From PALSA-270 sp963770915 (GTDB lineage Bacteria > Acidobacteriota > Terriglobia > Terriglobales > Acidobacteriaceae): DNA of 64,000 nucleotides. How positions within the stretch are numbered: position 1 is the first letter of the stretch; each line of letters starts with the position of its first letter. Position numbers and translations under genes: made by a program. Positions 33,844 to 41,617 of this stretch are shown here, in pieces. Below the pieces are notes generated by a model. The model saw nothing but the letters and a program-made list of their open reading frames with translations. It did no database searches and was not told where the DNA came from. Where the stretch lies: assembly GCA_963770915.1 (NCBI GenBank), contig CAVYRG010000001.1, positions 1,860,001 through 1,924,000 of the forward strand. The letters are read 5' to 3'.

Positions 33844-34896
33844 ATGACCCCCTCCCGGCACAACTCGCGCAACAAGCGTTCCACCCCGGCCGGCATTAAA
33901 GAGGTGGCGGCTCGCGCCGGAGTGGGCATTGGTTCCGTATCTCGAGTGTTCTCAGGCCGGCCCGGAGTCAGCGACGAGATGCGTGCCCGCGTGCACAAGG
34001 CAGCAAGCAGCCTCAGTTACGCGCCCAATCTGCTGGCCCAGGCTTTGCGGCGCCGGGCCACGCGCTCGGTTGGCTTCGTCGTTTCGGACATCTCGAATCC
34101 CCTGCTTGCGTCGATTGTCCACGGGGCGGAAGCCGTGTTCAGCGCGGCGGGGTATTCCGTCCTTCTTACCAACTCGGGCGGTCAGCCCTCGGTTGATGCA
34201 GAGCGGATTCGGCTGCTGCAGCAGCGCCAGGTCGACGGTCTGATCATTCTGCCTGCGGTGGAAGATGACCCCGAACTTCTGACCGCACTGGCCCGCACCA
34301 CCATCCCCATCGTCGCCATCGATCGCAATTTGCCTGCGGAAATTCGCGCCGCCTACGTACTCTCCGACCACTACGTCGGGGTGGGGGATGCGGCCGTGCA
34401 CTTGTTGGGCCTTGGGCACAGGAGGATCGCGGTGATCGTTGGTCTGGACGTGCGCCCGTCTCGGGAACGGATCCGCGCTGTGAAAGACGCCTACGCGTCG
34501 CGCAAACTTCCACCTACGTTCGTCGTCGATCGGGGCCCGTTGTCTCAGGAACATGGTGCAGCCGCAATCTATCGGTTGCTGGATTCTCCCGAGCCGCCAA
34601 GCGCGGTGATCCTGGGGGGAAATCAGCTGCTGGAAGGTGCCTTGAACGTGGTGCGCGCCAGAAAGCTGCGGCTAGGGCGGGATCTCTCGCTGATTTGTTG
34701 TGACGACGTACCCTTGTCGCGTCTTTTTGAAACACCCATTTCGACGGTTATGCGGGATACTGTGCAAATCGGGCAAAGCGCGGCGAAGCTTCTTCTCGAA
34801 TCGGTGTCCCAGCCCAGCCGGCAACTCTCCACGGTTGTGCTGGGCACTTGGTTTGAACCACGCGCCAGTTGCGGCAAAGCCAAGCTAAGGAAATAG
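33844..34896 (+). CDS. LacI-family transcriptional regulator
   Basis: 350 residues. N-terminal LacI helix-turn-helix and hinge (about 15-75: GIKEVAARAGVGIGSVSRVF, MRARVHKAASSLSYAPNLLA), then a periplasmic-binding-protein-like effector domain starting RATRSVGFVVSDISNPLLAS, typical of the GalR/LacI family, with HRRIAVIVG and DVPLSRLFETPISTVMRD near the end. The start at 33844 has a short basic leader (about 13 residues) before the helix-turn-helix and no clear Shine-Dalgarno sequence. It probably represses itself and the divergent Tat-exported protein through the palindrome 90 bp upstream. The effector is unknown, likely a sugar. Confidence 0.93.
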   Translation: MTPSRHNSRNKRSTPAGIKEVAARAGVGIGSVSRVFSGRPGVSDEMRARVHKAASSLSYAPNLLAQALRRRATRSVGFVVSDISNPLLASIVHGAEAVFSAAGYSVLLTNSGGQPSVDAERIRLLQQRQVDGLIILPAVEDDPELLTALARTTIPIVAIDRNLPAEIRAAYVLSDHYVGVGDAAVHLLGLGHRRIAVIVGLDVRPSRERIRAVKDAYASRKLPPTFVVDRGPLSQEHGAAAIYRLLDSPEPPSAVILGGNQLLEGALNVVRARKLRLGRDLSLICCDDVPLSRLFETPISTVMRDTVQIGQSAAKLLLESVSQPSRQLSTVVLGTWFEPRASCGKAKLRK

Positions 34897-34921
34897 CGCG
34901 CCCCGGTTGCAAAAATTCCTC

Positions 34922-34963
34922 TTGACCATTTATGACACCTGTAGTAAATAATCATACACCTGT
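34922..34963 (+). promoter_or_regulatory. Sigma-70 promoter overlapped by two BlaI-type repeats
   Basis: TTGACC (34922-34927) and TAAATA (34945-34950) are separated by 17 bases, followed by the GTG start at 34976. Two identical octamers ACACCTGT occur at 34935-34942 and 34956-34963, 21 bp apart, which is two helical turns. Each is an ACA-N2-TGT dyad, in line with the TACA/TGTA half-sites of BlaI/MecI operators. The first lies between -35 and -10 and the second just past -10, ideal for repression. Confidence 0.75.
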
Positions 34964-34975
34964 GGGAGACGATAC

Positions 34976-35362
34976 GTGCCCGAGCCAAAACTCTCGAAGC
35001 TGGAATTTCAGATCATGGAAGTGCTTTGGACGCGGGGAGAATGCTCCATTCGCGAAATGCAGGAAGCCTTCCCGGCGAAGAAAAGGCCCGCCTACACCAC
35101 GATCCAGACCACGGTCTATCGCATGGAGAACAAAAACATTGTCCGCCGAGTCAGGAAAGTTGGGAACTTCCATATGTTTAGTGCGGCGGTTTCCCGCCAA
35201 GCGGCGCAACGAAGATTGATTGATGATCTGCTGGCCTTGTTTGGCGGCAGCACTCAGCCGGTGATGGCCCATTTGATTGAGTCCGGCAAGCTGACGCTTA
35301 CCGAAGTCGAAGAGGCGGGGAAGACGCTGCGCGAGCTCGCCCGCAAGGAGAAGGAGAAATGA
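34976..35362 (+). CDS. BlaI/MecI/CopY-family repressor
   Basis: 128 residues. A winged helix-turn-helix (about 5-80) opens LSKLEFQIMEVLWTRGECSI and contains RPAYTTIQTTVYRMENKNIV, diagnostic of the family. A C-terminal dimerisation helix region holds a GGSTQPVMAHLIESGKLT segment. The start is GTG at 34976 after GGGAG. The next gene, an M56 metalloprotease, overlaps it by four bases (ATGA), the standard BlaI/BlaR1 pairing. In the known system the M56 protein senses a ligand and triggers cleavage of the repressor. It likely represses its own operon through the repeats at 34935-34963. Confidence 0.93.
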   Translation: MPEPKLSKLEFQIMEVLWTRGECSIREMQEAFPAKKRPAYTTIQTTVYRMENKNIVRRVRKVGNFHMFSAAVSRQAAQRRLIDDLLALFGGSTQPVMAHLIESGKLTLTEVEEAGKTLRELARKEKEK

Positions 35363-37218
35363 CATCGCTTGTGTTCTGGAACGACTCCTGGACCGCGGCC
35401 CTGGGCAACCATATCTGGCAATCGACTGTCGTGGTTGCGGTTGCGTGGCTGCTCGCTTTCCTGCTGCGACGCAATCAGGCGCGGACGCGCTACTGGGTTT
35501 GGATGGTCGCTTCGATCAAATTCCTGATTCCCTTTGCGCTGCTCATTGCGCTGGGAGGCCGGTTCGCCTGGGTTCATGGCTCGGCACGGGCCAGCGCCGG
35601 CTTTTCCATGGCCATGGAGCGAGTCAATGAGCCGTTTGCAACGATGCCTGGTTCGCCCGTCGCTGTCGCAAATTCACCGCTCAATCCATCGCATGCGATT
35701 TTCTGGATTCTTGTTGCCACTTGGGCTGCCGGATTCCTAACCGTGCTTTCAGTCTGGTGCGCGCGTTGGCGGCAAGTCCGGTTGCTGCTGCGGCAGGCCA
35801 CCCCGCTTCGTCAAGGCCGCGAGGCGGAGGCGCTTCGCCGCATGGAACAAGCCGCGGGCATCCAAAGGCCGATTGGGATTCTGACCTCTGCTTCGTCTCT
35901 AGAGCCTGGAATCTTCGGAATTTTGCATCCTGTCTTGCTCTGGCCTCAGAACATTTCCGAGCGCTTTGACGATGCCCAGCTGGAAGCCGTCGTTGCGCAT
36001 GAACTAGAGCACGTTCGCCATCGCGACAATGTGGCCGCTCTGCTTCATATGCTCATGGAAGCCATCTTTTGGTTCTACCCCCTCGTCTGGTGGCTGGGCG
36101 CGCGGCTGGTGGAGGAACGCGAACGCGCCTGCGACGAAGCCGTGGTTGAGTCGGGCAGAGCCAGACAAACGTATGCGGAGAGCATTCTGAAGACCTGCGA
36201 ATTCTGCCTGGGGTCGCCGCTGCCATGCGTTTCCGGGGTGACGGGTTCCGACCTCAAGAAGCGCATCATCCGCATCATGTGCCAGGGGCGGGCGGAGAAG
36301 CTCAGTGCCGGAAGGAAAGCTCTACTGACTGCCATCGGGGTCACGGCGATTGCCGGGCCCACGCTATTTGGCCTGCTGAAACCCACGCGCGCACTCGCGC
36401 AATTGCTCTTCTCCGACAAGCCGCTGCCATCCTTTGAGGTGGCTTCCATCAAACCGAACAAAAGCGGCGGCCCTGGCATGCACCTCAGCATCATGGCGAG
36501 CAGATTCACTGCCGTTAACGTGACTCCAAGAACGCTGATCGAATTTGCATACGACATCAAGTCCGATGATCAGGTTAGCGGTGCGCCAAGCTGGATCAAC
36601 TCCGAGAAGTACGACGTTGATGCCAGGGTGGACGATGCAACCGCAGAAAAGCTGAAGAGCCTGTCTCGCGACGAAAGTGGCGATCAGATCAAGTTGATGA
36701 TGCAGGCTCTGCTTGCCGAGAGGTTTAACCTCAAAGTAGGCCATGACACGAAAGACCTTCCCGTGTTTGCCTTGGTCGTCGCGAAAGGCGGCCCGAAACT
36801 TACCCCATCAAAACTTCCGCCTCTTCCACCCGGCGCTACTCCCCCTCCGCCGGAGCCCCAGAATTTCCGTGGGATTCGCATGACCGGCCAAGGGCAAATC
36901 GAGGGCGCCGGCGCGGCGATGAGTTTTCTGGCGTATGTTCTTTCCCGACAGGCGGAAGTGGGCCATGTGGTTCTCGATGAAACGGGACTCAAGGGCACTT
37001 ACGATTGGACCCTGAAGTGGACGCCGGAGCCCGGGCTCGACGGTCCTCCCGCCGGTCCTCCGGGAACACCCGGCGGCGTCGCGCCGCCTCCTCCGGATGC
37101 CACGGGGCCGTCGCTATTTACTGCACTGCAAGAACAACTTGGGCTTAAACTGGAATCCCGAAAAGCGCCGGCCGAAGTATTGGTGATCGACCACATCGAC
37201 CAGCCCACGGAGAACTAG
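35359..37218 (+). CDS. M56 (BlaR1-like) metalloprotease fused to a TIGR03435 domain
   Basis: 619 residues. The N-terminal membrane segments (about 15-35, 45-70, 110-135) and the M56 peptidase domain carry the zinc motif HELEH (214-218) with DEAVVE further down. A further membrane segment follows near 320-340, and then the C-terminal 260 residues form a TIGR03435 domain (PSFEVASIKPNK at its start, HDTKDLPVFALVVAKGGPKL, DETGLKGTYDWTLKWTPE). The TIGR03435 part is located where BlaR1 has its penicillin-binding sensor, so it may be the sensing domain; this is inference. GGAGAAGGAG precedes the ATG. Pro-rich linkers occur near 490 and 580. It overlaps blaI-like by ATGA. Confidence 0.9.
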   Translation: MTSLVFWNDSWTAALGNHIWQSTVVVAVAWLLAFLLRRNQARTRYWVWMVASIKFLIPFALLIALGGRFAWVHGSARASAGFSMAMERVNEPFATMPGSPVAVANSPLNPSHAIFWILVATWAAGFLTVLSVWCARWRQVRLLLRQATPLRQGREAEALRRMEQAAGIQRPIGILTSASSLEPGIFGILHPVLLWPQNISERFDDAQLEAVVAHELEHVRHRDNVAALLHMLMEAIFWFYPLVWWLGARLVEERERACDEAVVESGRARQTYAESILKTCEFCLGSPLPCVSGVTGSDLKKRIIRIMCQGRAEKLSAGRKALLTAIGVTAIAGPTLFGLLKPTRALAQLLFSDKPLPSFEVASIKPNKSGGPGMHLSIMASRFTAVNVTPRTLIEFAYDIKSDDQVSGAPSWINSEKYDVDARVDDATAEKLKSLSRDESGDQIKLMMQALLAERFNLKVGHDTKDLPVFALVVAKGGPKLTPSKLPPLPPGATPPPPEPQNFRGIRMTGQGQIEGAGAAMSFLAYVLSRQAEVGHVVLDETGLKGTYDWTLKWTPEPGLDGPPAGPPGTPGGVAPPPPDATGPSLFTALQEQLGLKLESRKAPAEVLVIDHIDQPTEN

Positions 37219-37255
37219 CCGCCGGACGCTCGATTCGCCGAAAGGATTCTCAGTT

Positions 37256-38476
37256 ATGACCCAGCATTTTTCGCCGGAACGGCCGCACGCCCCAAACTGG
37301 CTTGGACGACTTACGCACTTGGCGATCGTCCTGCTTGGGGTTCTCGTCCTCTTCCTTTCCACGGTGGCACGAGCGCAGGCCGCGCAACAGAATCCCGCCA
37401 CCGATCTCTCTGGCACTTGGCAAGGCACATTGCACGCGGGCAGGGACCTGCGCACGGTGGTCAAAATCTCCAAGGCGGATGATGGCGGCTACAAGGCGCA
37501 GTTCTACAGCCTCGACCAGGCCGGAGGGAATCCGCTGCCCGTCACCCAAATCACGCTTGAAGGTTCGACGGTCAAGATGTCGCTGACCATGATCGGCGGC
37601 ACTTACGAAGGCAAACTCAGCGCCGACGGCAAAACCATCAACGGCACCTGGAGCCAGGGGCCAAGCCCTTTGCCGCTCGTCTTCGAGCGGGCCACGCCGG
37701 AGACGGAATGGACCATCCCTCCGCCCACGCCCAAACTGCCGCCGATGGACGCGAATGCGAATCCCAGCTTCGAAGTCGCGACCATCAAGCCCAGCAAACC
37801 GGATCAGCCCGGCAAGGCGTTTCTGGTTCGCGACAACCGGTTCATGACCATCAACACGACCCTCAGTGAATTGATTTCTTTTGCCTATGGAATCCAGTCC
37901 AAACAGTTGGTTGGCGCGCCCGATTGGGCGGGGACCGACAAATTCGACATCAACGCCAAACCGGATGGCGAAGGCGCTCCCAGCCAAAAGCAGTGGAAGG
38001 AGATGATGCAGAAGCTCATCGTCGGGCGCTTCAAGTTCACGTTTCATCACGAGAAGAAAGAACTCCCGGTTTATGTGTTAGCCGTCGGCAAGTCAGGTTC
38101 GAAAATGACGAAGAGTCAAGGCGATCCTAACGGCTTGCCCGGACTCTTCTTCCGCTCCCGGCTGGGTGATCTGCACGTTACCAACGCAACCATGGCGGAT
38201 TTTTGCGGCTTGTTGCAGGGAGCGGTGCTGGATCGTCCGGTTCTCGACCAAACCGAATTGACCGGCAAGTTCGATTTCAACCTTGATTGGACGCCCGACG
38301 ATTCGCAGTTCGCCGGCTTCGGAGCCCGGCCTCCGGCGCCGCCGGCCGACAGCGCGAACGCGCCGCCACCTCTGTATACGGCGATCCAGGAGCAGATTGG
38401 GCTGAAGCTTGACGCGACCAAGGCTCCGGCGGACGTTATGGTGGTGGACCACGTGGAGAAGCCTTCGGAGAATTAG
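37256..38476 (+). CDS. TIGR03435 family exported protein
   Basis: 406 residues. A basic N-terminus and a membrane or signal segment (about 20-42, ending ARAQA) precede a beta-rich domain of about 110 residues (DLSGTWQGTLHAGRDLRTVV, lipocalin-like). A TIGR03435 domain follows (PSFEVATIKPSK, ENQTELTGKFDFNLDWTP-like ending) and closes with VMVVDHVEKPSEN. The protein repeats the C-terminal domain of its upstream neighbour, and the two endings are nearly identical in form (VIDHIDQPTEN versus VVDHVEKPSEN), suggesting a tandem duplication. AAAGGA precedes the ATG. Function unknown; this family is strongly expanded in acidobacteria. Confidence 0.9.
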   Translation: MTQHFSPERPHAPNWLGRLTHLAIVLLGVLVLFLSTVARAQAAQQNPATDLSGTWQGTLHAGRDLRTVVKISKADDGGYKAQFYSLDQAGGNPLPVTQITLEGSTVKMSLTMIGGTYEGKLSADGKTINGTWSQGPSPLPLVFERATPETEWTIPPPTPKLPPMDANANPSFEVATIKPSKPDQPGKAFLVRDNRFMTINTTLSELISFAYGIQSKQLVGAPDWAGTDKFDINAKPDGEGAPSQKQWKEMMQKLIVGRFKFTFHHEKKELPVYVLAVGKSGSKMTKSQGDPNGLPGLFFRSRLGDLHVTNATMADFCGLLQGAVLDRPVLDQTELTGKFDFNLDWTPDDSQFAGFGARPPAPPADSANAPPPLYTAIQEQIGLKLDATKAPADVMVVDHVEKPSEN

Positions 38477-38499
38477 CGGCGAAGCGAGGTTCGGGGGAA

Positions 38500-41400
38500 G
38501 TGCAAACAGTGCCACGATGTCGAACACACCGAACCGCTCTGTTGCTCAGCCTTATCACCTGCACAGTTGCTGCGCTTTTGCTCGCTGCCCCTGCCGCAGC
38601 GTCTGACTTCCACGGCCAAGTGACTTTCGGCGGTTTTCCCGTTCCCGGCGCGACCGTCTCCGTGACACAAGGAACAAGTAAATTCAGCACGGTTACCGAT
38701 CAAGGCGGCCTGTTTCTGTTTACCGGCTTGCAGGACGCCCCAGCGAAGGTCGAAGTCGAGATGCAGTGTTTTGCGACGATCGACGCTGATGTCACGATTT
38801 CGCCGGGCATGCCCGCGGCAAAGTGGGAACTGACGCCACTTCCGCTAGATAAGTTGCTGGCAAGCACAAAGGCCACGCCGAATCCTCCGCCGGTTCTTCC
38901 GTCCGCCGCCTCCGCAAGCAAACCCGCAGTTGAGCCTGAAACTCCTGCCGCATCCGAGGCGCCGCAGCAGCAAGAGGCTAATGAGCAAGCCCAAGACGGC
39001 TTTCTCATCAACGGCAGCGTCAACAATGCAGCGACGTCGCGGTTTTCGCTCGATCAGGCGTTCGGCAATCGCAGGCCAAACAGCCGAAGTCTCTACACCG
39101 GCGGAATCGCCGCCATTTTTGGCAACTCGGCGCTCGACTCGCGTCCTTATTCCCTCAGCGGAATCCAGCCGCCAAGGCCCTTCTACAATCGCGTCACCGC
39201 GGGCTTCACTTTCGGCGGCCCGCTCAGAATTCCGCATGTGCTGCGGCACGGCCCCAATTTCTTCGTCGCGTACCAATGGACGCACGATCAGGATGCCGAG
39301 ACGGAATCCGGCCTGGTGCCCACCGGAGCAGAACGGATGGGCGACCTCAGCGGGCTGCGCAACGCGCTCGGGCAGCCGGTCTCCATTTTCAATCCCGCCA
39401 CCGGCATGCCGTTTTCCGGCAACATGGTGCCAGTCACCCCGCAGGCGGCGGCGTTGCTACAGCTTTTTCCGATGCCGAATCTTAAGGGCAATCCGCTCTA
39501 CAACTACCAGGCGGCGATTCTCAACCTCACCCATCGCGAGGCGCTGCAGTCACGGCTGGATAAAACGATCGGGCGCAGGGACGAGCTTTTCGGCAACTTC
39601 AATTTCCAGCGTTCCAATGAGAACAGCACGAACTTATTCCGTTTCACCGACGCTACCCAAACCTTCGGCATCAACGCCAACGTCAACTGGTCGCACCGTT
39701 TCAGCCCGCGCTTCTTCGTCTTCGCGAGCTACCATTTCAGCCGCCTGAGCACGAAGGTTACGCCTTATTTCTCGAACCGCCAGAACGTTTCCGGCGACGC
39801 CGGCGTTCTGGGGAATGATCAGGACCCCACCAACTGGGGCCCTCCGACGCTAAGCTTTTCGAGCGGCCTCTCGTCCTTGAGCGATGGCAATAGTTCGTTC
39901 AATCGCGCCCGCACCGATGGCTTTTCAGGATCCGCCGCGTTCTATCGCCGCCGGCACAATCTCACCATTGGCGGCGACTTCCGCCGGCAGCAGTTCAACG
40001 ACTTCTTTCAACAGAATCCTCGGGGCACGTTCACATTCACCGGCGCAGCTACGCAGGACACTGCCGGCAGCGCGACGTCTACCGGCTCCGATCTCGCCGA
40101 TTTCCTGATCGGCAACCCTGACGCCAGCGGCCTCGCTTTCGGCAATGCGGACAAGTATCTGCGCGAATCGGTTTACGACGCCTACCTCAGCGACGACTGG
40201 CATATGCGCTCGACCCTGACGATCAACGCTGGGCTACGCTGGCAGTACGGTGCGCCGATCACCGAGTTGCAGGGACGGCTGGTCAATCTCGATGTAGCCT
40301 CTGGCTTCGCAGCAGTGGCTCCCGTTCTTGGCAGCGACCCGGTGGGCTCGCTTACCGGGCTTCATTATCCGAGTTCGTTGATTCGGCCAGACAGGCGTGG
40401 CCTGGAACCGCGCATCGGTTTCGCATGGCGCCCCATACCGGCTTCGACCATGGTGGTGCGCGGCGGCTATGGCATTTATGACGACACTTCTGTCTACCAG
40501 ACGGCGGCGTTGTCGCTTGCGCAGCAGGCGCCGCTTTCAAAAAGCCTGAGCGTGCAGAACAGTGCCGTTTGCCCGCTCACTTTGGCCAATGGGTTTGCCC
40601 CTTGCTCCGCGTCCACGGGCAACACTTTCGCGGTCGATCCGAATTTCCGGGTTGGGTACGCGCAGATATGGGAATTATCGGTTCAACGCGATCTCCCCGC
40701 GGCGCTGCAGCTCATGGCAAGCTACACAGGCATCAAGGGGACGCACGGAGTGCAGGAGTTTCTGCCAAATACCTATCCTATTGGCGCGGCCAATCCTTGT
40801 CCGGCTTGCCCTTCCGGATTCATCTATGAAATGACGGGCGGAAATTCAACTCGCCAGGCGGGACAGGTGCAATTGCGGCGCCGGCTGCGCAGCGGCTTCA
40901 CCGCTTCCGCGCTCTACACTTTCTCCAAGTCGACTGACGACGATGCTTTTCTGGGCGGCCTGGGGCAAGGCATGGTCACTCCCCAGAGCGAAAGCGCGGA
41001 GGCCGCTTCCCCGTCGAACTCAACTCCGCCGGTGGTGGCGCAGAACTGGCTCGATCTGCGCGCCGAGCGTTCGCTTTCCAGCTTTGACCAGCGTCACTTG
41101 CTCAAACTGCAAATTCAGTACACGAGCGGCGAAGGCCTGGGCGGCAGAACTCTGATGACCGGCTGGCCCGGCAGATTTCTTAAAGGATGGACATTTCTTT
41201 CCGCAATTGTAGTGGGCAGCGGAATGCCCGAGACGCCCGTCTATCTTGCGGCGGTGCCGGGAACAGGAACCGTGGGCACCATTCGCCCGGACTCTACCGG
41301 CGCGCCGATTTCCGTTGCCAGCGGAGGAGTGCACTTGAATTCCGCTGCCTACACAGCGCCGCTTCCCGGCCAATGGGGGACCGCCGGGAGAAACTCAATC

Positions 41401-41616
41401 ACCGGACCGGGCCAATTTACTTTGGACGCTTCGCTGGCGCGCACGTTTCGCCCCAGCGTGCGGTTTTATCTGGATGCTCGCATCGACGCGACCAATCTTC
41501 TCAACCACGTTGTCTTCACGGGATGGAATACGGCGATTAACAGTGCGCAGTTCGGGCTGCCGCTGGGCGCCAATTCCATGCGCAGCCTGCAGACCTCGCT
41601 GCGCCTGAGGTTCTGA
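38500..41616 (+). CDS. Oar-like TonB-dependent outer-membrane receptor with carboxypeptidase-regulatory-like domain
   Basis: 1038 residues from the GTG at 38500 after GGGGGAA. Signal peptide (about 10-34); a carboxypeptidase-regulatory-like domain (about 38-110: VTFGGFPVPGATVSVTQGTS, GLFLFTGLQDAPAKVEVEM); an Ala/Pro-rich linker; then an outer-membrane barrel with blocks such as YDAYLSDDWHMRSTLTINAG, RGLEPRIGFAWRPIP and TFSKSTDDDAF. It ends in LRLRF. The canonical plug motifs are weak, as is usual in the Oar-like acidobacterial family. It follows the TIGR03435 gene by 23 bp and precedes the VWA protein by one base, so all are one operon under the BlaI-like repressor. Confidence 0.88.
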   Translation: MQTVPRCRTHRTALLLSLITCTVAALLLAAPAAASDFHGQVTFGGFPVPGATVSVTQGTSKFSTVTDQGGLFLFTGLQDAPAKVEVEMQCFATIDADVTISPGMPAAKWELTPLPLDKLLASTKATPNPPPVLPSAASASKPAVEPETPAASEAPQQQEANEQAQDGFLINGSVNNAATSRFSLDQAFGNRRPNSRSLYTGGIAAIFGNSALDSRPYSLSGIQPPRPFYNRVTAGFTFGGPLRIPHVLRHGPNFFVAYQWTHDQDAETESGLVPTGAERMGDLSGLRNALGQPVSIFNPATGMPFSGNMVPVTPQAAALLQLFPMPNLKGNPLYNYQAAILNLTHREALQSRLDKTIGRRDELFGNFNFQRSNENSTNLFRFTDATQTFGINANVNWSHRFSPRFFVFASYHFSRLSTKVTPYFSNRQNVSGDAGVLGNDQDPTNWGPPTLSFSSGLSSLSDGNSSFNRARTDGFSGSAAFYRRRHNLTIGGDFRRQQFNDFFQQNPRGTFTFTGAATQDTAGSATSTGSDLADFLIGNPDASGLAFGNADKYLRESVYDAYLSDDWHMRSTLTINAGLRWQYGAPITELQGRLVNLDVASGFAAVAPVLGSDPVGSLTGLHYPSSLIRPDRRGLEPRIGFAWRPIPASTMVVRGGYGIYDDTSVYQTAALSLAQQAPLSKSLSVQNSAVCPLTLANGFAPCSASTGNTFAVDPNFRVGYAQIWELSVQRDLPAALQLMASYTGIKGTHGVQEFLPNTYPIGAANPCPACPSGFIYEMTGGNSTRQAGQVQLRRRLRSGFTASALYTFSKSTDDDAFLGGLGQGMVTPQSESAEAASPSNSTPPVVAQNWLDLRAERSLSSFDQRHLLKLQIQYTSGEGLGGRTLMTGWPGRFLKGWTFLSAIVVGSGMPETPVYLAAVPGTGTVGTIRPDSTGAPISVASGGVHLNSAAYTAPLPGQWGTAGRNSITGPGQFTLDASLARTFRPSVRFYLDARIDATNLLNHVVFTGWNTAINSAQFGLPLGANSMRSLQTSLRLRF

Positions 41617-41617
41617 G

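Noticed and set aside
37256..38476. Reading the second TIGR03435 gene as a mobile duplication of the first.
   Set aside because: No flanking repeats or transposase are present, and the N-terminal domains differ completely. A simple tandem domain duplication is more likely.
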